A stretch of DNA of 64,000 nt from Plutella xylostella. Lineage: Eukaryota; Arthropoda; Insecta; Lepidoptera; Plutellidae. Shown here in pieces: positions 55,194-64,000 of this stretch. Positions within the stretch are counted from its first letter, which is position 1, and every line of letters starts with the position of its first letter. The stretch covers positions 1,355,001 to 1,419,000 of the forward strand of contig NC_063991.1 of NCBI RefSeq assembly GCF_932276165.1. Direction: 5' to 3'. The translations under genes were made by a program, and so were the position numbers. The notes beneath the pieces were generated by a model. The model saw only the letters and a list, made by a program, of their open reading frames with translations. It had not been told where the DNA came from and searched no databases.

Positions 55194-55395
55194 CTAGCTG
55201 TTCCCGCGAGCTTCGCTTCCCTTAAAAAGTTTTCCCGTGGGAATTCCGGGACAAAAAGTAGCCTATGTTCTTTCTCAGGGTCTAGAACTCTAGACCATTA
55301 TGTGTACCAAATTTCATTGTAATCCGTTCAGTAGTTTTGGCGTGAAAGAGTAACAGACAGACACAGTTACTCTCGTATTTATAATATTATTAGGA
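55194..55395 (-). mobile_element. Helitron-like short element
   Basis: CTAGCTGTTCCCGCGAGC after A; right end ATAATATTATTAGGA followed by repeated TTAGGA-like units. Confidence 0.68.
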
Positions 55396-55558
55396 ATATT
55401 AGGAATTAGGATTAGGATGGGTTCTTAATTTTTTATGGAACTAATCCTGTTATATGGTTTAAATTTCTTTTAGTTTAAAACTTTTCACTTAGTTAAGTAT
55501 ACCTATTCACTTTTATTCTTACTAACCAAATTAATATATTTTGTTTATCTAGTTATCA

Positions 55559-57637
55559 CTATAAGCAGTTGAATATTTTTTGAATGGCAGAGTTTGTATC
55601 TTTAGGGTCAAATGATATATAAACCTGAGTGTCATCTGCATAAATGTGATATTTGCAATCGGCTATAGTATGAGTTAAGTCGGCAGAGTAGATTATAAAC
55701 AGTAAGGGCCCTAAAATAGAACCCTGAGGTACACCGCGATTTAGTGCTTCTCTTTCGGACATAGTAAAAGAACCATCTGTGTTATCAATTACAACATGTT
55801 GAGCGCGATTTTCAAGGTAGCTGGAGAACCAATTTATAGATTCTGTGTCAATTCCGTAGTATTCAAGTTTGGAAAGTAGTAATGGGAGGTTGATAGCATC
55901 GAATGCGTGTGAAAAGTCTAACAGAACGAGGGCTGTCGCTTTGCCTTCCTCTTGAGCTGCAAGTATATTATCGACAACATCTATTAGTGCTGTGGAAGTG
56001 CCACGGTTTTTACGGAAACCCGACTGAAGAGAAGGAAAAACGTCGTTATCTTCTAAAAATTTCATAAGTTGATCATATACTACTTTTTCTAGAAGCTTTG
56101 ATACTATAGGTAACAATGATATCGGCCTAAGTTCCTTAAAAGACTGAGGATTTGAATTTTTTGGAATAGGCTTAACTTTAGCGGTTTTCCAGTCTTCAGG
56201 AAATACTTTTGTTTGTATTGATTTATTTATGATTTTGGTTATAACTGTTAGCGTTTGAGGTAGTGTTAACATAATCATGTCTAAACTGATTTCATCCATG
56301 CCCTTAGCGTTAGATTTCATTCCCAGAATGGCTTTGGCTACCACATCCTCAGAAACCTCACTAAGTTTAAATCGATTATCATGAAATTTATTTGACTTGT
56401 AATATGTAATAAGTGCACTGTCTGCAAATTTTGGACCTGGTACATTTATAAATTGTTTGTTTATTTCATTGGGTTTGTTCATATGATTAGGTAGTTCCTC
56501 TTTTGTATTTTGATTTTCAAAAACAGTCTTCTTTAGATTAGACCATAGTAATTTTGAATTTTTTATGTTTTTATTAATATAATCATTGAAATATGCTCTT
56601 TTTTCTGTCAATAAGGACCTAGTAACCAGCAATTTTAGTTGTTTATATTCAATTTTGTTGGTTTCTGATTTATTTTTACGGTAGCGGGCTAAAGCGGCAT
56701 TACGACATTCCATCATCTTTCGAATATTACTTGTAAGCCAGGGCATTGGCTTGTCACGAATTGTGAGTGATTTTATGGGAGCGTGGAAATCAAACAACTG
56801 AGTTAAAAGTTCGTGAAACAGATTAACCATGCCATTTACACAGCTGACCGAAATTACCAAGTCCCATCTTATTGTATCTAGGTCTTTATTAAATTTTGAC
56901 AAGTCAATGTCCTTTATTGGTCGCAATGATATTGTTCTGGGAATAAATTTTGTTTTTTTAACGTTAACAGTGACTGTTACAATAGCATGACGGTTTAAAT
57001 CGGGTATATGGGTAACCTTGACTTCTCTTACAGCAGTATTAGTACAAAACAAATCAATAAGCGTTTCACTGGAATGAGTGAAATGAGTGGGTTCATTTAC
57101 ATACTGTATTAAATTAGTAGAGGTGAGAAAATCATGCAGTTGTTTCGTTTTACTTTCATTATGATCTAAGAAGTTAATATTGAAATCTCCCATAAGGATT
57201 AAGTGTTCGTAATCAGAGAAAAATAGTATGCTTTCAGTAAGAGCGTCAAAAAACGTGTCAACGTGAACCCAATGGGGGCGATAGGCTGTACCTATAAGAA
57301 AAACCTTACCGTTTACTGACGAACGTAGCCACATTTGATCAACTGTAGTACACGATGGGCCCTGCAGATAGCGTACATGTAATCCACGCTTAATGTAAAA
57401 GCCCACTCCCCCTCCACGGCCATTGCGTACACTCTCAGGACGCGGCGTGTATCGCAGGCGGTACCCGGGGACGGAAGGCGCCTTTTCTTTTTCATCCTTT
57501 CTAATCCATGTCTCGTTGATCGCAATTATATCAGGAGTTATACTTAACATTGCTGCAATAAAATCATCATGGGAAGTGGAAAGCGAATCGGCGTTAAACA
57601 AACTTAATTTTAAATATTTATCTTGTGACATTATCAT
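55559..57637 (-). CDS. LINE ORF2: AP endonuclease and partial reverse transcriptase
   Basis: 692 codons. Endonuclease (about residues 1-235): IIAINETW, GTAYRPHW, LILMGDFNIN, ETLIDLFCT, then DLNRHAIV where SDH is usual. Linker, then RT (about residue 440 on): FKELRPISLLPIVSKLLE, LQSGFRKNRGTSTALIDV, motif A LLDFSHAFDAI, motif B GVPQGSILGPLLFII, motif C YADD. The frame ends about 25 residues later, so the RT thumb and C-terminal region are lost. It cannot complete target-primed reverse transcription by itself. It is related to, but clearly diverged from, the LINE at 20840-24366. Confidence 0.9.
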   Translation of the reverse strand: MIMSQDKYLKLSLFNADSLSTSHDDFIAAMLSITPDIIAINETWIRKDEKEKAPSVPGYRLRYTPRPESVRNGRGGGVGFYIKRGLHVRYLQGPSCTTVDQMWLRSSVNGKVFLIGTAYRPHWVHVDTFFDALTESILFFSDYEHLILMGDFNINFLDHNESKTKQLHDFLTSTNLIQYVNEPTHFTHSSETLIDLFCTNTAVREVKVTHIPDLNRHAIVTVTVNVKKTKFIPRTISLRPIKDIDLSKFNKDLDTIRWDLVISVSCVNGMVNLFHELLTQLFDFHAPIKSLTIRDKPMPWLTSNIRKMMECRNAALARYRKNKSETNKIEYKQLKLLVTRSLLTEKRAYFNDYINKNIKNSKLLWSNLKKTVFENQNTKEELPNHMNKPNEINKQFINVPGPKFADSALITYYKSNKFHDNRFKLSEVSEDVVAKAILGMKSNAKGMDEISLDMIMLTLPQTLTVITKIINKSIQTKVFPEDWKTAKVKPIPKNSNPQSFKELRPISLLPIVSKLLEKVVYDQLMKFLEDNDVFPSLQSGFRKNRGTSTALIDVVDNILAAQEEGKATALVLLDFSHAFDAINLPLLLSKLEYYGIDTESINWFSSYLENRAQHVVIDNTDGSFTMSEREALNRGVPQGSILGPLLFIIYSADLTHTIADCKYHIYADDTQVYISFDPKDTNSAIQKIFNCL

Positions 57638-58117
57638 TGGTGTGAGTCAGATAAGAAAAACCCATTAAAAGTCGGAACATTTGCCAATTGTATAAGTAGG
57701 TAGTACCTCATTAGTAAATTTGATAGACTTAACTTGTACCCCATTGTAATTTGAGACCTAGACATGTACAGATAAATTATTATTTTACAGTATAAGTTAG
57801 AAAGGTAGGTATTTAATTTTTGTAACATTATTATTTTAATACGTCTAATTCGTATAGCGATTTGCCCGTCAAGGATCAGTAAACACATGAGTAAATGAAT
57901 TTTCTTTAATGTATATTTTAAAATGCAGATACCATAAATCATAACCAACACATAACAATTCAGATCTGAGAGGTAGATAGAACGAAGGAGTATTTTACCT
58001 TTTAACACGTTTCTGTGTATATATCTAAAGCAAAACAAATCATGAGTTTTAATGAGTGGAAAACATAACAATATTAAACCATACGGAGTACACACATTTG
58101 TTATAAAAAAGTTAACA
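57638..58117 (-). other. Spacer between LINE ORF1 and ORF2
   Basis: AT-rich, about 480 bp. One minus frame stays open across it and into ORF1 (57634-58266) but has a composition unlike a LINE protein. Confidence 0.6.
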
Positions 58118-59272
58118 CTAAGAGCTAATGCTTGCAGAACCAAAAACACGCAGTAGGTCGCTCTCAGCACGAATATGATGAACCGTAGATGTCTCATCTC
58201 GTCTGACCTTGACCCGTCCCTCAGCAGTCCATACGAAACGCCAGCGCTGCTGCCGGGCGTGCTCACGGGCCTTCGCGAACAGAGTGCGATTCAGTTTAGT
58301 AAGTCTCTCGTTTATGTATAATGGCTTAGGTTCGTGAAGCGGTAAGCCAAGATCAGCTGTGGAGGCGCCGCGACGGACACGGGCACTCTTGATCAGGTTG
58401 TCCCGCAGAGATCGTCGAGCCAGCCTCACGACGATAGGGCGCGGGCGTGGGCGGGGGGTGCTGTCCTCCTCGCCAGCGCGGCTCGCGCGGCGGCCTCCCA
58501 CGCGGGTTGCGGTCACCAGGTCGCGCTCCTCCAGTGATACACCCAGCTTGGTGGCCACGGCCAGGGCGATGTGTCCGCACGACTCACCTTCAAACTCGGG
58601 GATGCCGACCAGTTCAATGTCATTAATTAATTGAGCTTGATCGCGATCATTTAGATCTGTTTTCAGATTAGTAATTATCTCGCGCAGATCATCGGAATCG
58701 GCCACTGAAGGCTTATTTATTTGCAGTCGTAGTTGCTCATTTTCTGCTTCAATTGCACTCGTTCTCTGCTTTATCTCCGAGACTTCCTTCTGGAGATCAG
58801 TCAACTGGGCGCTGAGGAAGTCGGTTGTTTTAGTGAAATCCACCTGGAGGGCGGTAAACATTGACATGAGCTTGTCTACTACCTCCTTGGATATGTTGTG
58901 TTGGATTTGCTCGAGTTTAGATTCCAGGTGCTTATCAATGATATGACTCATCTTCACGAGACTTAGGTCGGCGGGCTGACACTCCGTCACAACAGTTTCT
59001 GTGATAGACTGCTCCATATCTTCGCAGGACATATCCGCGGCGGGCGGCTGGAACTGGCGTCGCACCGGGGTGTCATCGCGCCCGTCCCGCCGCCGCCGGG
59101 AGGTGATGTTCGCACAGGATTCGCACTGCCACTTGTTTTTCAACTCGAGATTATGTTGTTTATAAAACGCCGTTGTCATATTCAAACACTGGTGATGGAA
59201 TGTTATTTTACAAACAACGCAGCGGAGAAGCTCGGAGACATTAATTTGAAGTTTGCACCCAGAGCACTTCAT
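58118..59272 (-). CDS. LINE ORF1 protein with PHD finger and coiled coil
   Basis: 384 codons, starting at 59272. A C4HC3 PHD-type finger is at residues 3-53 (Cys3, 6, 18, 21, His26, Cys29, 50, 53). A likely coiled coil lies at about 130-205 (repeated Leu/Glu/Gln, for example LTDLQKEVSEIKQRTSAIEA). A nucleic-acid-binding type region follows to the end (ELVGIPEFEGE, RPIVVRLARRSLRDNLIKSA, YINERLTKLNRTLFAKAREH). PHD plus coiled coil plus this domain is known for ORF1 of CR1-like and related insect LINEs. It would bind the LINE RNA. The coding part is much more GC-rich than ORF2. Confidence 0.88.
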   Translation of the reverse strand: MKCSGCKLQINVSELLRCVVCKITFHHQCLNMTTAFYKQHNLELKNKWQCESCANITSRRRRDGRDDTPVRRQFQPPAADMSCEDMEQSITETVVTECQPADLSLVKMSHIIDKHLESKLEQIQHNISKEVVDKLMSMFTALQVDFTKTTDFLSAQLTDLQKEVSEIKQRTSAIEAENEQLRLQINKPSVADSDDLREIITNLKTDLNDRDQAQLINDIELVGIPEFEGESCGHIALAVATKLGVSLEERDLVTATRVGGRRASRAGEEDSTPRPRPRPIVVRLARRSLRDNLIKSARVRRGASTADLGLPLHEPKPLYINERLTKLNRTLFAKAREHARQQRWRFVWTAEGRVKVRRDETSTVHHIRAESDLLRVFGSASISS

Positions 59273-59480
59273 TATGTAATGTGCGATAGAAATATTAGGC
59301 TAAGTTAATTCAGTTCAAAGCACTTAGAAACAGCTGGTAGGCGATTGAATAAGCGTTAAATGTCCAAGCGGGATGCAAATACTGCCTTTATATGTGTCAG
59401 AGTAGCACAGCGATGTTGTTGACAAGTTACCGCTGACTAGCGATGACTCACAGGTTCAAGTAAACACTAATTCCACAATG

Positions 59481-60540
59481 ATTTCACTAAATTACTGGTC
59501 CAAAAGGCTTTTTATATGGAAACAAATAGTTGAACCGTAAAGTTTAAAGTTCCCGACAACTTTTAGTATAGGTATCACTGTTGTAAACTTAGTTTAAACA
59601 CCGTATTTCTTAAAGACCGGTAGCAATAGAAATAAATACGTGTTGCGAACACTAGCGCCGAACGCGACTCCCATATTGCAATTTTTGCCCTGACTGTACC
59701 ACATACTGTTTAAGAAACTGTTCCATTTTATTTTACTACTACCTGCCATTCGAATTTCTTATAAATAAGTGATATGTTTATAGATTTTTGATAAGTAACT
59801 ACATAACGTTAAGTAATTTTATTTTTTAATGTTTATACCTACTGTAACTCAATGTGAATTATCCACCAAATGGAAGGAACTGGTTCCTGACACACAGGTT
59901 ACCCTAGTTTAGGAACCAGGGCTACATTAGATTGTACTATTTGTGTTGCAATAAAGAAATGTTTATGTTTATGTTTATGTTTAAATAAAATGATCAAATT
60001 TCACCTATGTTCTCCGTGTATGGATCATTATCTACGCTCAGTAGCATTGGATATGAATCTTAGCATGAATAATCCTTGAACCCCTTTTTAATTTGGTCGG
60101 ATTATAAACTACAAAAACTGCATTGTTTCAATATTAAATGAAATAAAAATCAACTGTGCCCAATACAAAAGGATTGGCTTTGCACATTTTTCGCATTCAC
60201 CATGCATCGCTCCATGCTAAAGCAATTTGTTAAATTGATTTATATTTTTAAATGGAACGAAACGCCGAGAGTATTTTTGATTTGATCGGGTTATTTATTA
60301 ATTATCGTGAACTTTTACGCGGTTTTTACATAATCTCGTGATGATATGGCATTTTTGACGCCTTTTTGCCCTAAATAATATGTACTTACGTTGTTATGTT
60401 TTATTAAAAGTGTTATATAATCAAATTCGCAATATTATAGAATAGAAAATACAATAGAACATGCTCAAAACATCGAAAACTAACAAGTAATTTTTTATGA
60501 CATGAGAATCCCCTTTCGTAAATTTAATAAAACAACAACA
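59481..60540. other. No gene; LINE tail scrap
   Basis: 59925-59985 ends GTTGCAATAAAGAAATG and (TTTATG)n, a plus-strand LINE 3' end. The rest is AT-rich and unrecognised. Confidence 0.5.
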
Positions 60541-60791
60541 ACAAACACTCACACCTTGTACTAATGTACTCCCTTGCGGGGTAGGCAGAGGTGCATTGCT
60601 GCACCCACTTTTCGCCAGTGTTATATTAGTCCCTATGTAATCGGGGGCGGGCCTTTTGCCATTTTACGGGCACATCCAAGACCCGAGCACAAATATCTGT
60701 GTTTAAACAAATATCTGCCCCAGCCGGGAATCGAACCCGGGACCTTCGCCTCAGTAGTCTGGGTCACTAACCACTACGCCATTCGGACGTC
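60541..60791 (-). mobile_element. tRNA-headed SINE B1
   Basis: 3' module at left, head at right (GGGAATCGAACCCGGGACC). Confidence 0.85.
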
Positions 60792-61102
60792 ACTACGTTA
60801 CTTACTAACCGTATCAAAATAAACGAACTAATTTCTTAAAATTACTAAAGCAATTCAATTTTACTTCCCGAAACAAGGCTTCGAACTCTCCCTTTTCAGT
60901 GGTGTAAAATTTCAGCTCAATATACAGGGTGTTTTGAAATTCAAATCCGGATTTGACCGCACCTGTACTTGGAGCGTTGGCCGAGCGCCAAGCCGCCACA
61001 CCTGGTGGCCTCGTCTGTACCTTAGCATTGGTCCTATAGGCTATGGAACTGTTAGTTTGTTAATTATTGGTTTGGAGTTTTTTTTGTTTATCAATGATGA
61101 TT

Positions 61103-61371
61103 GACGGTCGAATGGTGTAGTGGTTTGTGGCCCTGACTGCTATGCCGAAGGTCCCGGGTTCGATTCCCGGCTGGGACAGATATTTGTTTAAAGACAGATA
61201 TTTGTAATTGGCCCTTGGGTGTTGATATTTATATTTAGTATGTATCTATCTATGTATTTGTGTAGATATATCAGCTGTCCGACACCCATAACACAGGTTC
61301 TGCCTAGCTTGGGGTCGGATGGCCGTGTGTAAGATGTCCCCACATATTTATTATTATTATATTATTAATAT
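61103..61371 (+). mobile_element. tRNA-headed SINE B2
   Basis: GACGGTCGAATGGTGTAGTG head and GGGGTCGGATGGCCGTGTGT 3' module. Confidence 0.85.
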
Positions 61372-61635
61372 TAATTACCGATGCTCTGTTGCTGTACTCG
61401 GGTGGAATTTCACCAAACGCTGAATTTTCTCGCTGTTTGTTGGTACCAACCTATTTAAAATTTGGTTTCATCGCTAACCAACTCTAACAAGCAAACATTC
61501 AAGGAAAGAAATAAAAAGTTAAAGAAAAAATATTAAAAACATATACCTATGTATGTTTCGTCGAAGCACATGGAACTTATAACACCTCACTTTTTAGGTC
61601 GCATAAAAATTGGCACGTCATAAAATATAGATCAA

Positions 61636-61782
61636 CCCCCTTATTCATAGAAAAGTTACAATACGTTTTAACTAATAAACTGTTTTCTCCCTCTCTGTCA
61701 AAGAACAAATTGTTCTTTGTTGGAGAGGGACAAAACAGTTTATTAGTTAAAACGTTTTGTAACTTTTCTATGAATAAGGGGG
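61636..61782. mobile_element. Near-perfect palindromic MITE I
   Basis: CCCCCTTATTCATAGAAAAG and its inverse CTTTTCTATGAATAAGGGGG; arms of about 65-70 bp with very few mismatches around a short AACAAATTGTT centre. Confidence 0.75.
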
Positions 61783-61962
61783 CAAGTCTGCAATTGAAGT
61801 GGGAAAAAAGCCAACGGCTGTAGCAGGCAAATTTCATGAACTTTTTCAGCGCAGTCCGGTGAAATAAGTTTGTATAAAGTCCCTGAATTTTCACAGGAGC
61901 TATTTTAAGTTTTCACGTCTCTCTCTTGTTTCAGCTACCTGCATTGGCAGTGTTTTTTTATA

Positions 61963-62132
61963 CTAGCTGTTTCCGCGAGCTTCGCTTCACTTTAAAAAGT
62001 TTTCCCGTGGGAATTCCGGGTAAAAAATTATCTGTACATCAAATTTCATTCAAATCCTTTCAGTAGTTTTGGCGTGAAAGAGTAACAGACAGACAGATAC
62101 AGTTACTTTCGCATTTATAATATTAGTTAGGA
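61963..62132 (-). mobile_element. Helitron-like short element, internal deletion
   Basis: CTAGCTGTTTCCGCGAGC at left, ATTAGTTAGGA at right; the GTAGCCTATG segment is missing. Confidence 0.65.
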
Positions 62133-62599
62133 TTACAAAAACTTCTTTCTATGACAGGACAGAATACTAAGGAATGGCAGTAGTGAATCCTTTTTCCACA
62201 AAAGGGTATTTTAAATGGTAAATTGAATTTTCATCGGCTAACATATCGCACGCGACTGGTAATAGAAAATTAGATTTATCGAATATTGAACTCCTGCAGA
62301 GGCGGGTAGTCAATTCAAATTTATATGTGCGATTTGAAGTGTAGACGTGTGGTGTTGATACTTGGAGAAGATTATAAAATATATAGGTACCTACATATTA
62401 TAATTATGTATTGTATGAATACCTTCTAACTAACTTACTTACTAATGACATTGAGAATTAGAAGGTAACTAGGTTCGAAAAATTTGTATTAGTATTATTA
62501 CGAGTGCGCAAATATGGCTGTTTTGGAAAAATGCTTAAAAACAAAGTTATATTTTTTTTCAATTGGCGGCGCTAGTTGGCCTTAGACTTAACCTTTAGT
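62133..62599. other. Nothing recognised
   Basis: AT-rich, no ORF. Confidence 0.45.
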
Positions 62600-62760
62600 A
62601 ACCTATGGGTATCGTACGTATAACACCAAAGGGATAGTCATAAATGTATAGCAGCCGATGAAGTGGACGCACTTGTGTGAATTTCTATACAAAGAATACT
62701 GAATGCGATGCATCCGTTGCGTACGACGCCAAAAGTGGACGCTTATCTTAACTCCGACAT
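62600..62760. mobile_element. MITE F
   Basis: GGGTATCGTACGTATAACAC at left, GATGAAGTGGACGCACTT and CCGTTGCGTACGACG with AAGTGGACGCTTATC at right. Confidence 0.5.
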
Positions 62761-63160
62761 GGCTTCAACAGTGGCGCCCCAAGCGGCGGCTACTGTAAAC
62801 GTCACGTCAAACTGACAGGTCTTGTTGTCTCATTTAATTTCGCCCTTTGTCTAGTAATTCTGTCTTTGTCTGCCCATCGCATGTGCAACGTGAGAACGAG
62901 TTAAGTGGGCGTCAGTGATTCCTTTGTGAATAGCAGACAACGTCTTCTGGGATTTGAACTATGCTGTTCGTAACAAAGTTAAAGATCATGCCTGTAACTG
63001 GCATATCGTATTAGATGTAAGACCTTCTTTCAATGTATCTTTTAAAACTGTAATAATATGTATGCTGTTGGTGTATCTACCTATAATAAATAAATAAAAT
63101 CATACAGAACAGTTTTAATGAGCACAACACAAATGGTAATTTGTAACAGGTTCATTTAGG

Positions 63161-63283
63161 GTCTTACCACAAAAACTTAGACAGTATTTAACAGGTGTTT
63201 AGCGCTGTAAAATGTATACAAAAAACTGTCAGATTTCGTTTTAAATACTTGTTAAACAGTGTTTAAAGTTTTTGTGGTAGTAC
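63161..63283. mobile_element. Palindromic MITE K
   Basis: TTACCACAAAAACTTAGACA at left; its inverse ending AAGTTTTTGTGGTA at right; arms share TATTTAACAGGTGTTTA-like sequence. Confidence 0.65.
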
Positions 63284-63287
63284 AGTT

Positions 63288-63430
63288 AAGGTCCACATTT
63301 CAGCGCCGTACGCAATTACGCATACGCAACGGACGCATCGCATTCAGTATTCAGCATTATCGTCGCCGTTTTTCCATACAATATGAAAATCCGTTTGGTC
63401 CGATGCGCACGATACCAATGGGTGCTTATT
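63288..63430. mobile_element. MITE F
   Basis: ACGCAACGGACGCATCGCAT and AAAATCCGTTTGGTCCGATG, inverted relative to 62600-62760. Confidence 0.5.
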
Positions 63431-64000
63431 TCCACTTATTTTTTTATTAAATTAAAGTTTTTTTTGTTCGAATAGCCCTGAGGTGGACAAGAATCCGCGT
63501 TTTTATTATTTAAGTAATAATTTTAGATACATATCTAAAGCTGAGATGTAGTAAACTACATCGCCATCTTTGTACGAGTATATTTCAACACGTAAACGTC
63601 CCAAAATCACAATATTTTTGTTTATATAAGCATTTATATGCATAATATAAGCATTTATGTATAGTAATGTTTTTTCACCGACGGAACCTACGCTAAACTG
63701 GAACCTATTGCTATAGGGATAACGGCGGCAAGTATACTTCACACTTTTCTAAAAGTCGGTAGAGGCTCTGGGATCCCAAAAGTATCCGATTTAATCATAA
63801 AGGAATTCCTCGACTCGAGCAAGACCTTTTAAAGTTCAGCTTTAATCTTCGTTGGTTCGCTGCTCTTGTTATTAGGAAATCGCTTGAGGCCATAAGTCAG
63901 CCTTTGTGTACCTTTTCGAATAGAATCGATTGTTATTAATAGGCAGGTGGGCACTGCCGGTTTGTTTTGAAAATATACGTTTAAGTAATCTAAAGTTTAT
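63431..64000. other. Nothing recognised
   Basis: AT-rich end of the window; no convincing ORF. Confidence 0.45.

Larger units (their letters stand above)
55559..59480 (-). mobile_element. CR1/jockey-like LINE, 5' part intact, 3' end missing
   Basis: ORF1 (59272-58118) and ORF2 (57637-55559) in the standard order, with some 5' UTR (to about 59480, end uncertain). ORF2 stops soon after the YADD motif and no 3' UTR or tail follows. This is opposite to the usual 5' truncation of LINEs and suggests a later deletion or rearrangement at about 55559-55600. Confidence 0.8.

Noticed and set aside
58353..58634. Arg/Pro-rich ORFs on both strands
   Set aside because: They are shadows of the GC-rich part of LINE ORF1.
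1..64000. Telomeric (TTAGG)n arrays
   Set aside because: Only short ATCCTA/TTAGGA units next to Helitron-like ends are present, not true TTAGG arrays.

Overview
The window looks like an intergenic or intronic stretch of a moth or butterfly (Lepidoptera) genome. It is AT-rich and has no recognisable complete host gene. It is filled with the repeat classes usual in Lepidoptera: tRNA-headed SINEs, CR1/jockey-like and RTE-like LINEs, mariner-type and other TIR elements, many MITEs, and short Helitron-like elements. The order Lepidoptera is an inference from these repeat families; I cannot name the species.

Layout. Bases 1-9048 hold a minus-strand Ty3/gypsy-like LTR element in tandem (internal-LTR-internal-LTR, period exactly 5311). 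Both copies carry a gag broken by the same 750-bp TIR element, and no pol is visible. From 9 to 14 kb there are nested MITEs, SINEs and Helitron-like elements. A 70-bp candidate host exon sits at 14559-14628. Next to it (14669-16203) is a foldback-like element with a six-copy 153-bp tandem core. From 16 to 20 kb there are SINEs, Helitron-like copies and LINE tails. A 5'-truncated CR1/jockey-like LINE (about 20840-24366) is split by a SINE whose head resembles 5S rRNA. From 24 to 39 kb there are more SINEs and nested MITEs, including a full-length 5S-headed SINE at 28302-28688. A CpG-rich non-repetitive island at about 39540-40231 may be a promoter and first exon. From 41 to 55 kb there are further SINEs, MITEs and an internally deleted mariner (47137-48046). 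A second LINE (55559 to about 59480, minus strand) has a PHD-finger ORF1 and an endonuclease/RT ORF2 that lacks its 3' end. The last 5 kb holds SINEs and palindromic MITEs.

The elements act on one another. MITEs are split by LINEs, Helitron-like copies and SINEs, giving clear relative ages and several target-site duplications. The LINE reverse transcriptases are the likely source of the SINE insertions. The most interesting signals are the tandem LTR array, the foldback-like element, a covarying hairpin in the LINE tails, the 5S-headed SINE, mosaic SINE head/tail combinations, and the candidate exon. Boundaries were read by eye and most are good to a few bases only.
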